Positions 10,614 through 21,590 of a stretch of 64,000 nucleotides of DNA are shown piece by piece. The DNA is from Pogostemon cablin. Lineage: Eukaryota > Streptophyta > Magnoliopsida > Lamiales > Lamiaceae. Both the position numbers and the translations under genes were made by a program. The first letter of the stretch is position 1. Every line of letters starts with the position of its first letter. The DNA lies in the NCBI GenBank assembly GCA_023678885.1, contig CM042955.1, positions 20,471,835 through 20,535,834 of the forward strand, in the 5' to 3' direction. The notes beneath the pieces were generated by a model. The model saw only the letters and a program-made list of their open reading frames with translations. It made no database searches and was not told where the DNA came from.

Positions 10614-11598
10614 AAATGATACTTTTAAAGTTAAAATGTATTTTAAGGTTACATTATGGTTGATGTGATATTTCTATTATATTGTGAAACAAACTAAAAT
10701 AAATAATTACTGAAAATGATAGCTAAGCTTAATGTTACACTTTATTAGTTTTGGCAATAAATACCAATTTTTTGCTCCTCAATCGATCATTGGTTTTGTA
10801 ACGATTTATTAGTCCCACAATTAGTTAATGGGTGCGACTATTCTCATTCTCGAAATCATTAGAGAATATCACTAGACATATCGAAAAATAATTCAAATTT
10901 AAATATTTTAATTCACATGACTTAAAATACTCAAGTATATTTTTAAATACATTACTAAATATGCCCCACCACGTAAATATATTATTAAACATATTCCACC
11001 ATTATTGTGGCCTTTAATCGTAAATGTGGATGTTCGTCGGTTCACGTCAAATTGGTGAACACCGGCACAAAAACTGAATTGTCGAACATCAACACAAAAA
11101 TTCAATTTTTTTCTCTTTGTTTCAAATGTCTAAAGTTTGAGTACGAGCATGATTATTTTTGCATAATCTACTTTAAAGTTTTGATACTACGTTCCATTCA
11201 TAAACATTGTACCTCAAAATCCCAAGAAATTCTAAAGTTATTGTTAGATAAGAAAAGTTAATTAGTAGAAGAATTATACTACCAAACACAAATTGATTGT
11301 ACCTTTCAAACCAAGATAATTGAAAAGCAGCAAGTGATACAAAATTTCAAATCCAAATTAGAGTGTTTCATGAATGAAACGAAGGGGGAAGACGGAAAAT
11401 TGAGGCATTTTTCACTATAATTCATTTAGTTTGGAGAACAAGATAAAACCAGGGCATCATAAGGCTGTACAGAGTGGAATGGAGGTTCCATTACCATTAA
11501 TGCGGAAGAACACTGATGAAGATTTAGGAATTTGTTAAAGAGTTACCACAGTGATAAATATTATGATATATAATTTCCAGTTATCAATAAAGGATTAT
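10614..11598. other. AT-rich intergenic DNA, no gene seen
   Basis: Short open frames near 10908-11261 have no recognisable similarity, initiation context or splice structure, and I do not call them. I see no clear transposon ends. Confidence 0.5.
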
Positions 11599-11606
11599 TA
11601 ATCAAA

Positions 11607-11934
11607 GACTAATTATACCGTGCACCCGTTGCACCCTATGATACGGTGCACTCATATATAAATATGAACAAAAGCATATGCAATTATGAACAAAAATGTA
11701 TATAATTTATTTATTATTTTTTAATGAAAAATTGGGTGTAAAAAATATACAATTATTAAAAAACATGTATACATTATTGAATAAAAAGTTTTACACATAT
11801 GAATGCTAATTTTTTAATGAAAAACTTAGTGTGAAAAAATTATACAATTATTAAAAAATAAAAATACAAAATAAAATAAAAAATTATACACATATGGCTG
11901 TACTCTTACACCCAGATCACCTAATATCAACTCT
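11607..11934 (-). mobile_element. hAT-type MITE, GTGCACCC family, copy 3
   Basis: Starts GACTAATTATACCGTGCACC and ends CACCTAATATCAACTCT. The 8-mer TAATCAAA is present exactly on both sides (11599-11606 and 11935-11942). 328 bp, non-coding, opposite in orientation to copy 2. Confidence 0.9.
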
Positions 11935-12060
11935 TAATCAAATATTTTTAGGTAATTTTAGATACACTCAATAAATGTATTTTTTATATTTTTATAAGGG
12001 CATATAAATCATTTAATTAAAAATATTTTAATTAAAAATTTTTTTATGTAATTTAGGAAT

Positions 12061-12315
12061 GAGTTACTCTCTTGTGAGACGGATGTGAGACGGGTCGACT
12101 CATCACTATAATATGCTTATTATATAGATAAAGTATGTTTATGTCAATGATAAATCAAATTATAACACACTAAAATCATACTTTAATGCATAATACAGCA
12201 TACTTTAGAAAACATATTTTAATAACCATTAACATATTTTATCTAAATATTAGACATACTTTAATACGTCTTATAAACCGTGTCAGGTAAGTAACGTCTC
12301 ACAAGAGAATTTATC
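12061..12315. mobile_element. MITE with TCTCTTGTGAGAC terminal repeat
   Basis: The ends are 20-bp inverted repeats (GAGTTACTCTCTTGTGAGAC, and the complement of GTCTCACAAGAGAATTTATC). The 8-bp direct repeat TTAGGAAT flanks it exactly (12053-12060 and 12316-12323). The interior carries several AAAGTATG/CATACTTTA motifs. 255 bp, non-coding, hAT-like by duplication length. Confidence 0.88.
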
Positions 12316-12323
12316 TTAGGAAT

Positions 12324-14494
12324 ATGAGGTGACTATAGCCATCCCCTTATTTAATGGAATAGTAATTTAAAATTTTTTATCAACTACTCATCAATCTCAC
12401 TCTTCTGCAGTTAATTAAACTGGGTAAACTTTTAATTAAATCACTATATATAGTTGTCATTTTGACCCATTTCATTGAAGATTTGAACCAAACAATTAAC
12501 CCATATTCCAAAATTTAGAAGTGAATAAAAATTAATATTCCGTCCATCCTATGTTATTCTTCATCATTAGTTTTTTCATCGTTAGTGTTATGTGTATTGA
12601 GTGAAGGTGGTGAATATGTAATTAAAATGTATTTTTATATACCAGATCTTCTGCGCCATTTTGGTGCATCTTCTACTCTGTCACACGTTAAGCGATTGAC
12701 ACGTAAGAGGGGGAATTTGACACGTAAGAGTGAGAGATAAATCCAACCATTACCCCTAGGGTTTAAGGTTTATGGTATAGTTTCTCTCTCCTATGTATCG
12801 TCCATCTAACGGTGGGCACAGGAGATGATGTACGGCACAGAGAATTCAAGCCGGTTTTTTTAGAATTGAGAATTAATGTGATATTAATTCCTCTTTTGGA
12901 TGGTGAAGTTTAATACGGAACAGAGAAAACAAAAAGTAAGAAATTTAAATTGATTCGGAAAGATAGAATATACGTAGTAAATTTACTGCATCACAACTTG
13001 TCATATATTGCTTTTCTTCAAGTGAAAAGGAGTGAAGAAGAAGAATATAAAAGAATTATTTTCTCTGTCAAGAATAAATTTCCAATCTTTCTTCCTACCT
13101 TTGTTTTTCATGATTTTGATCAGATTTCATTCACCCACAACATTATATCTTGCCCGCTCAACCATTTCCCCAGCTGATCATCACATCAAGAAGGATGGCG
13201 TTGCGTATATAACAAGCCTATATTCGTAAGAGTTGATAAAGAAAGAGTCTAAACATGTGACTTTCGTGAAATATGATGATTGAAAGTGGCCGGAAAGAAA
13301 ATTCACCTGCAATAAATTACCCATGATTACACTCTCAACTTCGAGCTCCTTAGAAGAATTCCATGCTGCAATATACCTTGAGAAAAAGTGATGAAAAACG
13401 AAACATGATTGTAGAAAATACTTATAACACACATACGTTCTGCTATTCTAGATCAACTTTTTAAGTTCTCCATGCAATCTTTTTAACATCTCAATCCCAA
13501 CAAAATATTTCACATTTTTCTTTTTTCTAAAAGTGTAAAAGATACTCCTTCGTCCCGCGTTAACGTTTACATTTGTTTTTTACACGTAAATTAAGAGATG
13601 CAATTTTTAATGTGTAGTGAGGTGAAACAAATAATATTTAATGTGAAGTGGAAGTTGTATTAGTGTTATGTGATTAATTGTTTTATGTGGGTCCAACTTA
13701 ATAAAAGGAAATGTAAATCTTAATCTGGGAAAACCCAAAATTGAAAACGTAAACCTATACATTATAATTAATATTCACATTTTACTTTCATCTCAATATA
13801 ATTCTCACTTTTTATCCATTCTAACAACTTTACACACACTTTTCATTAAATTAATTAGCTAAAATATTTATTTTCTTTCTTACTTTTTACATTTTAAAAA
13901 AAATCCTTCCCTTCATGAAATATATCCCGAAACAGAGTGCGTGAAAAGTGATAATTATTATTATTATTATATAAATAATTCTGTATTAATAAATTTTCTT
14001 TTTTTTCTTTGTATAATCACAAAGAAAAGATGATGAACTTTCTCCTTCATTGTGTTGTGCTTATCTTCATGTTTTCTTTACCACATTCATGTGTAAACTT
14101 TGCTGTTTGTTGATTCAATAGAAGTTTACATTAAAAAAAAACCGAGAAAGTAACTAATTAGAGGAAAAAAGTCCTACTGTGAAATGGAATAACAAAAGTA
14201 TTGCTTGATCATATTTTCGGTAACAGTTTTTAATTTCAATTTGACTTTAAATAATTTCATTTATTCTCATTACTATATAACTAATCATAGTAAGTAATTA
14301 TTATAAATAAATATAGGTAATCATAATTACGTACGTTAATTACTCCAATTATAATTACAAAATCCTCATAATTCCATATAACTTCTCCTCTATAGAAGAT
14401 GATCATCATACCATTCAAAAACACATTGCATGCAAAATAACTTGCTAACCCAAAGCATTTTTTACCATATACCATTACTCTCTTACATATCAAC
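12324..14494. other. Intergenic DNA with a partial Stowaway-like end
   Basis: No gene is recognised. A CTCCTTCGTCCC end at about 13545 begins a Stowaway-like MITE of the kind seen elsewhere in the window; its right end is not intact. Frames at 12950-13432 overlap each other on both strands and have no recognisable product. The last 200 bp would hold the promoter of the TPD1-like pseudogene. Confidence 0.5.
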
Positions 14495-14918
14495 ATGGCT
14501 AATACAGCAAGCATGCTTTGCTTTCTCCTCTTCCTTTGCTTTCTTACCAATGGTAATTCTACATACTTCTCTCTCATCTTAACATGATTAATTACATGAT
14601 TTCATTACATGTTCCAGGAACAAGTTTGTGCAATTCATCCATTCTCAAGATCCAACAAAAACAATCGGGTCGAAGCCCGAATGGGTAGCGGTCATAAGCA
14701 ACACGTGCGATTGTTCGGTGTATCAAATAATATTAAAGTCGTCGAACTTTTCACCTGCAATTAAGATTGATCCGTCCATCATATCCAAAATCAACGGCGA
14801 CCAAAAATATCTCATCAACAATGGATATCCGATCTTTCCTGGAAAAAATTATACCATTAGTTACGTGGGTGAAAAGGCGGACTTTGTTGTCTTTGACTTC
14901 AGAAGAGCTTGCGATTGA
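14495..14918 (+). pseudogene. TPD1-like secreted protein, copy 1, frameshifted
   Basis: Exon 1 is 14495-14552 (MANTASMLCFLLFLCFLTN, a signal peptide), followed by a 65-bp GT...AG intron. Exon 2 starts at 14618 with G-T-S-L-C-N-S-S, as in the two paralogues at 28 and 32 kb. Aligned to them, exon 2 has lost 13 bp around 14655, where the paralogues have two CGGGTCGA-like repeats and this copy has one. The intended frame therefore hits a stop after about 40 codons. Downstream of the deletion the correct frame is fully preserved, with WVAVISNTCDCSVYQII, KIDPSIISKINGD and FDFRRACD, up to the stop at 14916-14918. No ATG opens that downstream frame. The family encodes small extracellular proteins related to TAPETUM DETERMINANT 1. 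The break looks recent, or an unusual splice bypasses it. Confidence 0.82.
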
Positions 14919-15048
14919 ATTGTCTGTCTTTAATTTTTTATTTTGCATGGATGTTAATTCAGGGGCGGATCAGCATGGTACAAGGGGTACAGTTGTACCC
15001 CAAAATGAAATATAAATACTACCTATATACATATTTATTATCAAAAAG

Positions 15049-15113
15049 TGGCCTTAGATTAGTGGTTAGCTTTTTATCTCACTAGAAGGACGTGGGTTCG
15101 ATTCACCCTACCT
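15049..15113 (+). repeat. tRNA-like motif (A and B box resemblance) within a transposon
   Basis: TTAGATTAGTGGTTAG followed 37 bp later by GTGGGTTCGATTCACCC resembles a pol III A box and B box. A full cloverleaf and anticodon stem are not evident, so I treat it as a tRNA-derived repeat rather than a tRNA gene. Confidence 0.45.
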
Positions 15114-15208
15114 ACCATTATATGTTTTCCTTTTATAATAAAGTATATTTATATTATTTCTTTTTGTTTTTCTTATTTTCTTTTAATTATTTTATTATGT
15201 TTATCCTA

Positions 15209-15554
15209 AGAGTGTATATTAGGTGCACCCTTGCACCCATATTTGTATAATTTTTTATTCTATTTTGTATACATGTTATTCTCTTTTGTATACGTGTTTT
15301 GTAATAATTGTATACTTTTTTCACACTAAGTTTTTCATTAAAAAAACAAGCATTCATATGTGTATAATTTTTTATTCAATAGTGTATACATGTATTTTAA
15401 TAATTGTACATTTTTTTACACTCAATTTTTTATTAAAAAAATTAAAAATTAAATTGTATACATTTTTACTCTTAATTGTATATGTTTTTGCTTATATTTG
15501 TACGTGGGTGCACACGAAGCTTCGTGTGCACCCGGGTGCACACTATATTTAGTC
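15209..15554 (+). mobile_element. hAT-type MITE, GTGCACCC family, copy 4
   Basis: Starts AGAGTGTATATTAGGTGCAC and ends GCACACTATATTTAGTC. Exact 8-bp direct repeats TTATCCTA lie at 15201-15208 and 15555-15562. 346 bp. It is nested in the element at 14960-15925. Confidence 0.9.
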
Positions 15555-15925
15555 TTATCCTAATATTATACTACACTTTTTCCCTTTATTATTTTTATTA
15601 TTTTATTACTACACTTACATAATACATAATACATTAATATTCATGTTTTATAAAATCATTCATATTTTTCTCACTTGTTTGTTCCTTTAAATTATTCATT
15701 CATTCATTACCACACAAATTTACACTCAATTCACTACTATTTTTAAAAAGATTTTGATAATAATGTCTTAAATTATTTTTTATAAAATAAATAAATAAAA
15801 TTCAAGAGTGTTAACCATAATTATTATTTTTAAATTTTAATTTATTTATTATATAATTTTGAATATTAAATAATATTTTTAAAATTATATACCGTACTCC
15901 AAAATTAATTTTCTGGATCCGCCCT

Positions 15926-16716
15926 AAATGTTATGTCGACCAATTTTTGAGAAATAAAACTTGAATTTTGTATGCATTTCATTTATTGTAATATCAACTG
16001 ACCTATACTTATCCTATTGACAAGTCTTTTTTTTTTAAGTCCTTAATTAATTGGTTTATCTAACGTATTAATATGTCAATGGTACAATTAGTTTTAACCA
16101 ATCGGTTGAAACACTCTTGTTAGGATATGTATATTGTTCTTAATTTTTTTTTTTTTTAATGTTAACCAATCCATCAAGTGAAGTTTGTACTTTTTTTTTT
16201 AATGAATTTGAAAATAATTTTTAAAATTTTAATCAAATCATGTGTCATTTTATTAAAAGTTTAAAATTAAAGTAAGTTATTAAAAAATGAAGAAAAAATG
16301 TAAAATCACAAAAAATAAAATAAAAATTTTTTATTTTAATTTAATTTATATTATATTATATTATAGTATATGATATATGATGTGAGTATCTTAATTAATT
16401 TTCACATGATTAGAAATTTTAGTATACATAATATTTTGCTTCAATAGTAAAATTATACATAATTTTAGTTGTGGTCTCTCTACAGGCAATTTGAAGAGTG
16501 CGTGCATTCACCATCTCTTCTTCTCGAAGAAATCAAAATAAAAACATGGTGTCTTATTTTAGAGGTAGAAACATTACTCATACCCCTACATGTAACGTCC
16601 TAGCATTTTATTTAAAGAAATAATTATAATGTGAATCCTCATTTATGATACGGGTACATGTAGGGGCCGATTTATTGTTAAGTATGGTTGTGACAATGTT
16701 TCATAGTTAATGTATA
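15926..16716. other. AT-rich intergenic DNA, nothing recognised
   Basis: Long A and T runs and no coding frame or clear transposon ends. Confidence 0.5.
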
Positions 16717-16990
16717 CCCCCTCCATCCCTCGAATTATTTCACATATTGTTGTGCGTGGAGTTTAAGAAAAAATTGTTATTTTATGTATAAAGTAAGAAA
16801 GAGAAGAAGTATTTTAATTAATTTAATGAAAATGGTGTGTAAAGTTATTAGAATGTATGAAAAATGAGTATTATGTTGGGATATATGTAAAAAGTATGTA
16901 TTGTTATAGTGTATTTTTTACCATTTTTTGTAAAATAAAGTGTGAAAGACGGATGAAAAAGGAAAATATAAAATACGGGGACGGATGAAG
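16717..16990. mobile_element. Stowaway-like MITE (diverged)
   Basis: Ends CCCCCTCCATCCCTCG and GGGGACGGATGAAG are degenerate forms of the CTCCCTCCGTCCCA terminal repeat. Flanking dinucleotide TA on both sides. About 274 bp, non-coding. Confidence 0.75.
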
Positions 16991-17009
16991 TATATGTTTG
17001 TAGTAATCA

Positions 17010-17871
17010 TAGGAGATGCTATTTGCACCCCTCATTCTACTAAACTTACCCCATAAATATCTTTAAACTAAAATATCCTTATTTATTAAAGACATAAATA
17101 CCCTAACATAATTAAATTATTAATTAATCTCTAATTTCTATACATATCCCAATCTTTTTAAACTAAAATATCCTTATTTGTTAAAGACATAAATACCCTA
17201 ACATAATTAAATTATTAATTAATCTCTAATTTATATACATTTTCCAATCTTATTAATGTAAACTTGGTATATCTACTGTGCACTCATCAATCATAATTCA
17301 TTTGATCTGATGCTCTTATAATTGTTTCAACAAGATGTTTCACTTTAAGACAGGAGCAGGAAGAAGATACGAAAACTTATGCCATAAACAATTTTAAAAG
17401 ATACAAATAGCCAAAGAAAATAATTAATTGCCTCAGTAATCACACATTCAAACTCTCGAATTAATTCAACTTAATAAATCTTCGACTGGGAGAAGGAATG
17501 TCCCCCACTGGAAATTCATATCCCACCATAATCCTAACCTTCGACTGCAAATACGTTGATTATTTGTATACCTTTACATTAATTCCCTTGCAAGTTTGGA
17601 CATACGATTGCTATGAAACTCCTGCCAGCTGAAGTCTCCTTCTTCACTGGAATAATCGATGAAGTACAAAAAGTAATGGTGTAATGAAGATTGAGAAAAA
17701 GCCCGTATAGATTTCCTCCAAAAGTGTAGAATGAGTTTTTTTAATTAAAAGGATAATATAATCTTTTAAGGGGTATATTTAGTAAAACATACATATATTT
17801 TTAATTTTAATGGGGTTCATTTAGTAATTGGGATGTGTTTAGTAGAATTGGGGTGCGAATAGCCGCAGCCT
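17010..17871. mobile_element. Non-autonomous DNA transposon with GCTATTTGCACCCC ends
   Basis: The left end AGATGCTATTTGCACCCC is mirrored on the right by GGGGTGCGAATAGCCGCAG, and both ends continue into ATTCTACTAAAC/GTTTAGTAGAAT. The sequence AATCATA occurs on both sides just outside (about 17001-17008 and 17871-17878), so an 8-9 bp duplication is possible. A 94-bp internal tandem duplication lies near the left end. No coding frame is recognised in the centre. Confidence 0.7.
17063..17250. repeat. Two tandem copies of a ~94-bp unit
   Basis: The block from TTTAAACTAAAATATCCTTA to TCTCTAATTT..TACAT occurs twice (about 17063-17156 and 17157-17250) with few differences. Confidence 0.92.
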
Positions 17872-17909
17872 AAATCATATTATAATGCTCCTAATTTTAT
17901 TATTCATTA

Positions 17910-18162
17910 CTCCCTCCGTCCCACCTTTGTTGTTACGTTTACTGTTTGCACGGAGATTAAGGAGTACTGTATTTTAATGTATTGTGAGGTGAGAGAAATA
18001 ATATTATAATTTAAAGTGATAGTTGTATTAGTGGAGTATTGTAGACCCCATAGAGATATTTAATAGTTTTGTGTGGGTCACATCATCCAAAAATGGAAAT
18101 GTAACATTAATTGTGGGACACCCATTTTAGTAAGTGTAACAATAATCATGAGATGGAGGGAG
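17910..18162. mobile_element. Stowaway-like MITE
   Basis: Starts CTCCCTCCGTCCCACC, ends CATGAGATGGAGGGAG, and is flanked by TA. 253 bp, non-coding. Confidence 0.85.
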
Positions 18163-18949
18163 TATATATTATAGAAAAATATAATTTAACTATCAATAAG
18201 CATATGTTACTTATATAATAATTATACTTTAACATAGATCTGCCTATTACACAGTAGAGCTGTCAGAATGGGCTGGTGGGTCGATTTAGCCCAAACCCAT
18301 TATAACCCGCTCTTATGCGGGCTCAAATGGGTCAGGTCACACATTGTTCGGGTCACTTGCGGATTGGGTCACTCACGGGTCAGGTCACTTGTAGGTTGGA
18401 TTGGGTCACGGGTGGATCAACCCACGGGTTGGTCCTATTTTTATTTTTTTTTATTAGTATTTATTTTAAGGATGTTTCACTTGCCACCCACTCTACCCTA
18501 ACCCACCCCCGCCCCACCCCACCCCCCTAACCCCCACCCACCCATCCCTTCTCCAAAAATTTTTTTATAACAATTTAAATTTTAATATTTAAATAATAAA
18601 AATTATTACCACAACACCCTACCCCACCCTACGTCTTCCTCAAAAAAAAATTTAAAATAAAATTTTAGATTTTAATATTTTAATAATAAAAATATTACCA
18701 CCCTACCCCCACCCTACCCCACACCCACCCATCCCCTTCCCCAAATTTTTTTATAACAATTTAAATTATAATATTTAATAATAAAAATATTACCACAACA
18801 GCCTAACCCCAACCCACCTACCCCACCCCACCCCACCCAACCCCCCACCCCTACCAAAAAAATTTTAAAATAAAATTTTAAATTTTAATATTTTAATAAT
18901 AAAATATTATCACATAGCCTACACCCACCCACCCACTCTGCCACCACTC

Positions 18950-20934
18950 TGATAAGCTTTTTCTGCGCGTTCCAATTTTAATCCACAAGTATAAGGATGT
19001 CAACTGTAGCAGCAAGTACCCAAGTTAAATTATCGATCCCACTTAGACAGCTAATTATTTACTTATTCTATAAATTATTATTTAATCAGAATTGAGTAAT
19101 CAAATTTCAGAGTTTTTGAATTAATTATTCTAAATAACAAAATAATAAATTGCTGAGTAGTTAAAGGCAACAGAAAATAAATCAAGTTCTAATCAAGAGA
19201 TAAGCGACAGTTCTAAGGTATCAGGTATAGACCAATTAATTTGGGTTACTAAACCTACAATTTTTCATTCATGCAATTTCAATAAAAATACACCACATAA
19301 CCCCATTAACCCACCGAATATGATCTGATTTTAAGCTAACAGTATATTTTGGTTTATATCCTAAGGTGCGCAAATATTACGAAGCCTAATTCCTAGATAC
19401 TAATCAAAGCAAGCAACAATACCTCCGAATGGTAAGCTCGACTAACAAGATATTTTCTGGAATTACTACAAGGTTCAATTCACTTCCTACTTGAATGACT
19501 AATTGCATTGTTCCACTAGACAATTCAAGTATTTGATTCACCAGTTCATGGAATTAAAGTTTATAGCGGAACTACTTCAATCCCTAACAGATAGACAATA
19601 TCAATCATGTACGCACACAAGATAACACAATAATTCAAGTATTATAGCGGATGTCATTAATATATTATGAAGACGTTACGAAGTAGAAAAGCAAGTCTTA
19701 ATAAAATAAGTAAAATCAAAATGTCCACTACATAAAATCTCAATCTTTGGTCTAGGTTCCCAAATCAATCCAATCTAACCATCAAAACCTAGAACTGTTT
19801 ATAAAATTAGCCCATGAGGTTACAATCAACACTCATGGCTATGCAATTCATATCAAAAATCAAGATAAAGGGAAGGGAAATATTAGAAACACGAAACTCT
19901 AGCGTAAGCGTAAGTCCGCGTCCCTTCTCCGTCTCTCCGATCGTCTGATTCCCCTCAATTAGCACTTGAAACACACTTGCAAATGGATGGAGGATGAAAT
20001 CAGATATAAATCTGATATGGAAGTGTTGGTAGAGTGAATTGATGATGAATTATGGATGGGTTCTCTCCAATTTGTGTATTGATCTCCCCTAATCTCTCTT
20101 AGACTGTTGCAGGGCTGTTTTTCAACCAATTCTGCCTCAAAACTCGACTTGAAGAGTATAAATACGCTGCAGAATCGAACAGGCCTCGACTGGGCCCAAT
20201 TTTGTACCGCTCGGCACTCAACTCGAGCCGAGCTGTCTATGGGCATGCCGAGTTGATGCCGAGCCATATACAGGTGGAAAGCTGATGTCGAGAGGGTTCA
20301 GTAGAACCCCAGCTCGGCCAAAAATTCGACCACTGTGGGTCCAGCTCGAGCCGAGCGGCTTCCCGAGCTGCAGAGACTGCACTATGCGACTTCACCGTTT
20401 CGATCATAACTTCCTCATACCGACTCCGATTAAAGTAATTTTTATGCTGACATGATCCTCTCTTCCTTGGCTTTCTATCCATATAAAGAACTCACAGAAA
20501 CTCTAAAATTTGAATATGTAACAAGTCATGCAAAGTGGAACATTCGTGCTAAACAGAAACAGCTTGCGCGACTTTACTATTTTATTCATAACTTTCTCGT
20601 TTGGAATCCGATTGGAGTGTTTTTTATGCCAAAACGATCCTCTCTTCTGTGGATTTTCAATCATATATCACAATTCTAGTTTCAAGCTCCAAATAAATAC
20701 AAAAAAATCACGCAAGTTGGACATGTGTTTTTCAGCATTCCTTCACACTTTCACTCTTCATACCAACTTGAACTTTTGATCATGTATTACCCTTCAAAAC
20801 TCAACAAAACACCTTAGTAGCATCTTAATTATGCAAGATATGAAAACCATACAATTCTATACTAAATCATGGCCTCATTCTATCAAAAAATGGTGTAATG
20901 TAAAACCAAAAACACGTAAAATCTACTCTCAACA
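18950..20934 (-). mobile_element. Solo LTR (probable Ty3/gypsy Tat-like or LARD), nested in element A
   Basis: On the minus strand it starts TGTTGAGAGTAGATTTTACG and ends GCAGAAAAAGCTTATCA (TG...CA). The flanking 5-mers are CACTC and CACCC (4 of 5 match), and the sequence on each side is element A. A TATA box (TATTTATACTC) lies at 20154-20167 on the minus strand. About 1985 bp, with no primer-binding site and no internal region, so it is a recombined solo LTR. Inside U3, a ~90-bp block (CATAACTT..CTC..CCGATT..TTTTTATGC..ATCCTCTCTTC) is directly repeated at about 20386 and 20565. Frames at 19959-20779 are LTR sequence, not genes. Confidence 0.82.
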
Positions 20935-21590
20935 CACCCCTACCCTCCTTCCCAAAAAAAATTTTTTAATAAAATTTTAGATTTTAATATATATTAAAAA
21001 AAATGGGAAGGGGTGGATGGGTGGGTGGGGATAAGCTGTGTGATAATAATTTTATTATTTTAATATTAAAATCTAAATTTTTATAAAAAAGAATTTTTTG
21101 GGGAGTGGGCGGTGGGTGGGTGGGTGGGTTGGAGGTAGGGGTAGGGGTAGGCTGTGTGATAATATTTTTATTATTTTAATATTAATTAAAATCTAAATTT
21201 GTACAAAAAAAATTTTTTTGGGTGGGGTGGGGAGTGGTGGGCGGGCGGGGATAGGATTAGGATGTGTGATAATATTTTTATTATTTTAATATTAAAATCT
21301 AAATTTTTATTTAAAAAAAATTTGGGAGGTGGGTGGGGGTAGGGGTAGGATGAGTGATAATATTTTTATTATTTTAATATTAAAATCTAAATTTTTATAA
21401 AAAAAATTTGGAGGGTGGGTGGGGGTAGGGGAAGGATGGGTGATAATATTTTTATTATTTTAATATTAAAATTTAAATTTTTTATAAAAAAAAATTAATT
21501 TTGGGGGGTGGGGGGGTTGGGGGTGGTGGGCGGAATTAGGAATGGGTGGTAGATTATTGGGTTGGGGCGGATTAACCCATGACCCATTGT

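Larger units (their letters stand above)
14960..15925. mobile_element. Possible hAT-like element with CAGGGGCGGATC ends, holding a younger MITE
   Basis: The left end CAGGGGCGGATC and the right end GGATCCGCCCT form an imperfect terminal inverted repeat. A related element with the same kind of ends and an exact 8-bp duplication lies at 60984-62118. The direct repeats here are unclear (ATGTTAAT against ATGTTATG). A 346-bp MITE (15209-15554) sits inside. Confidence 0.6.

Noticed and set aside
13181..13432. 83-codon minus-strand frame
   Set aside because: Overlaps plus-strand frames of similar length, with no known motif or supporting promoter or splice structure.
15049..15113. Possible tRNA gene
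   Set aside because: A-box and B-box-like sequences are present but I cannot fold a full cloverleaf with a credible anticodon stem; it lies inside a transposon.
15223..15552. 109-codon open frame
   Set aside because: It lies wholly inside a 346-bp MITE with exact target duplicates and is low-complexity.
18268..18530. Overlapping open frames in the left arm of element A
   Set aside because: They follow the GGGTCA/CCCACC repeats of the transposon end and have no protein-like features.
19959..20779. Open frames of 75-102 codons on both strands
   Set aside because: All lie in the solo LTR at 18950-20934; none resembles a known protein.
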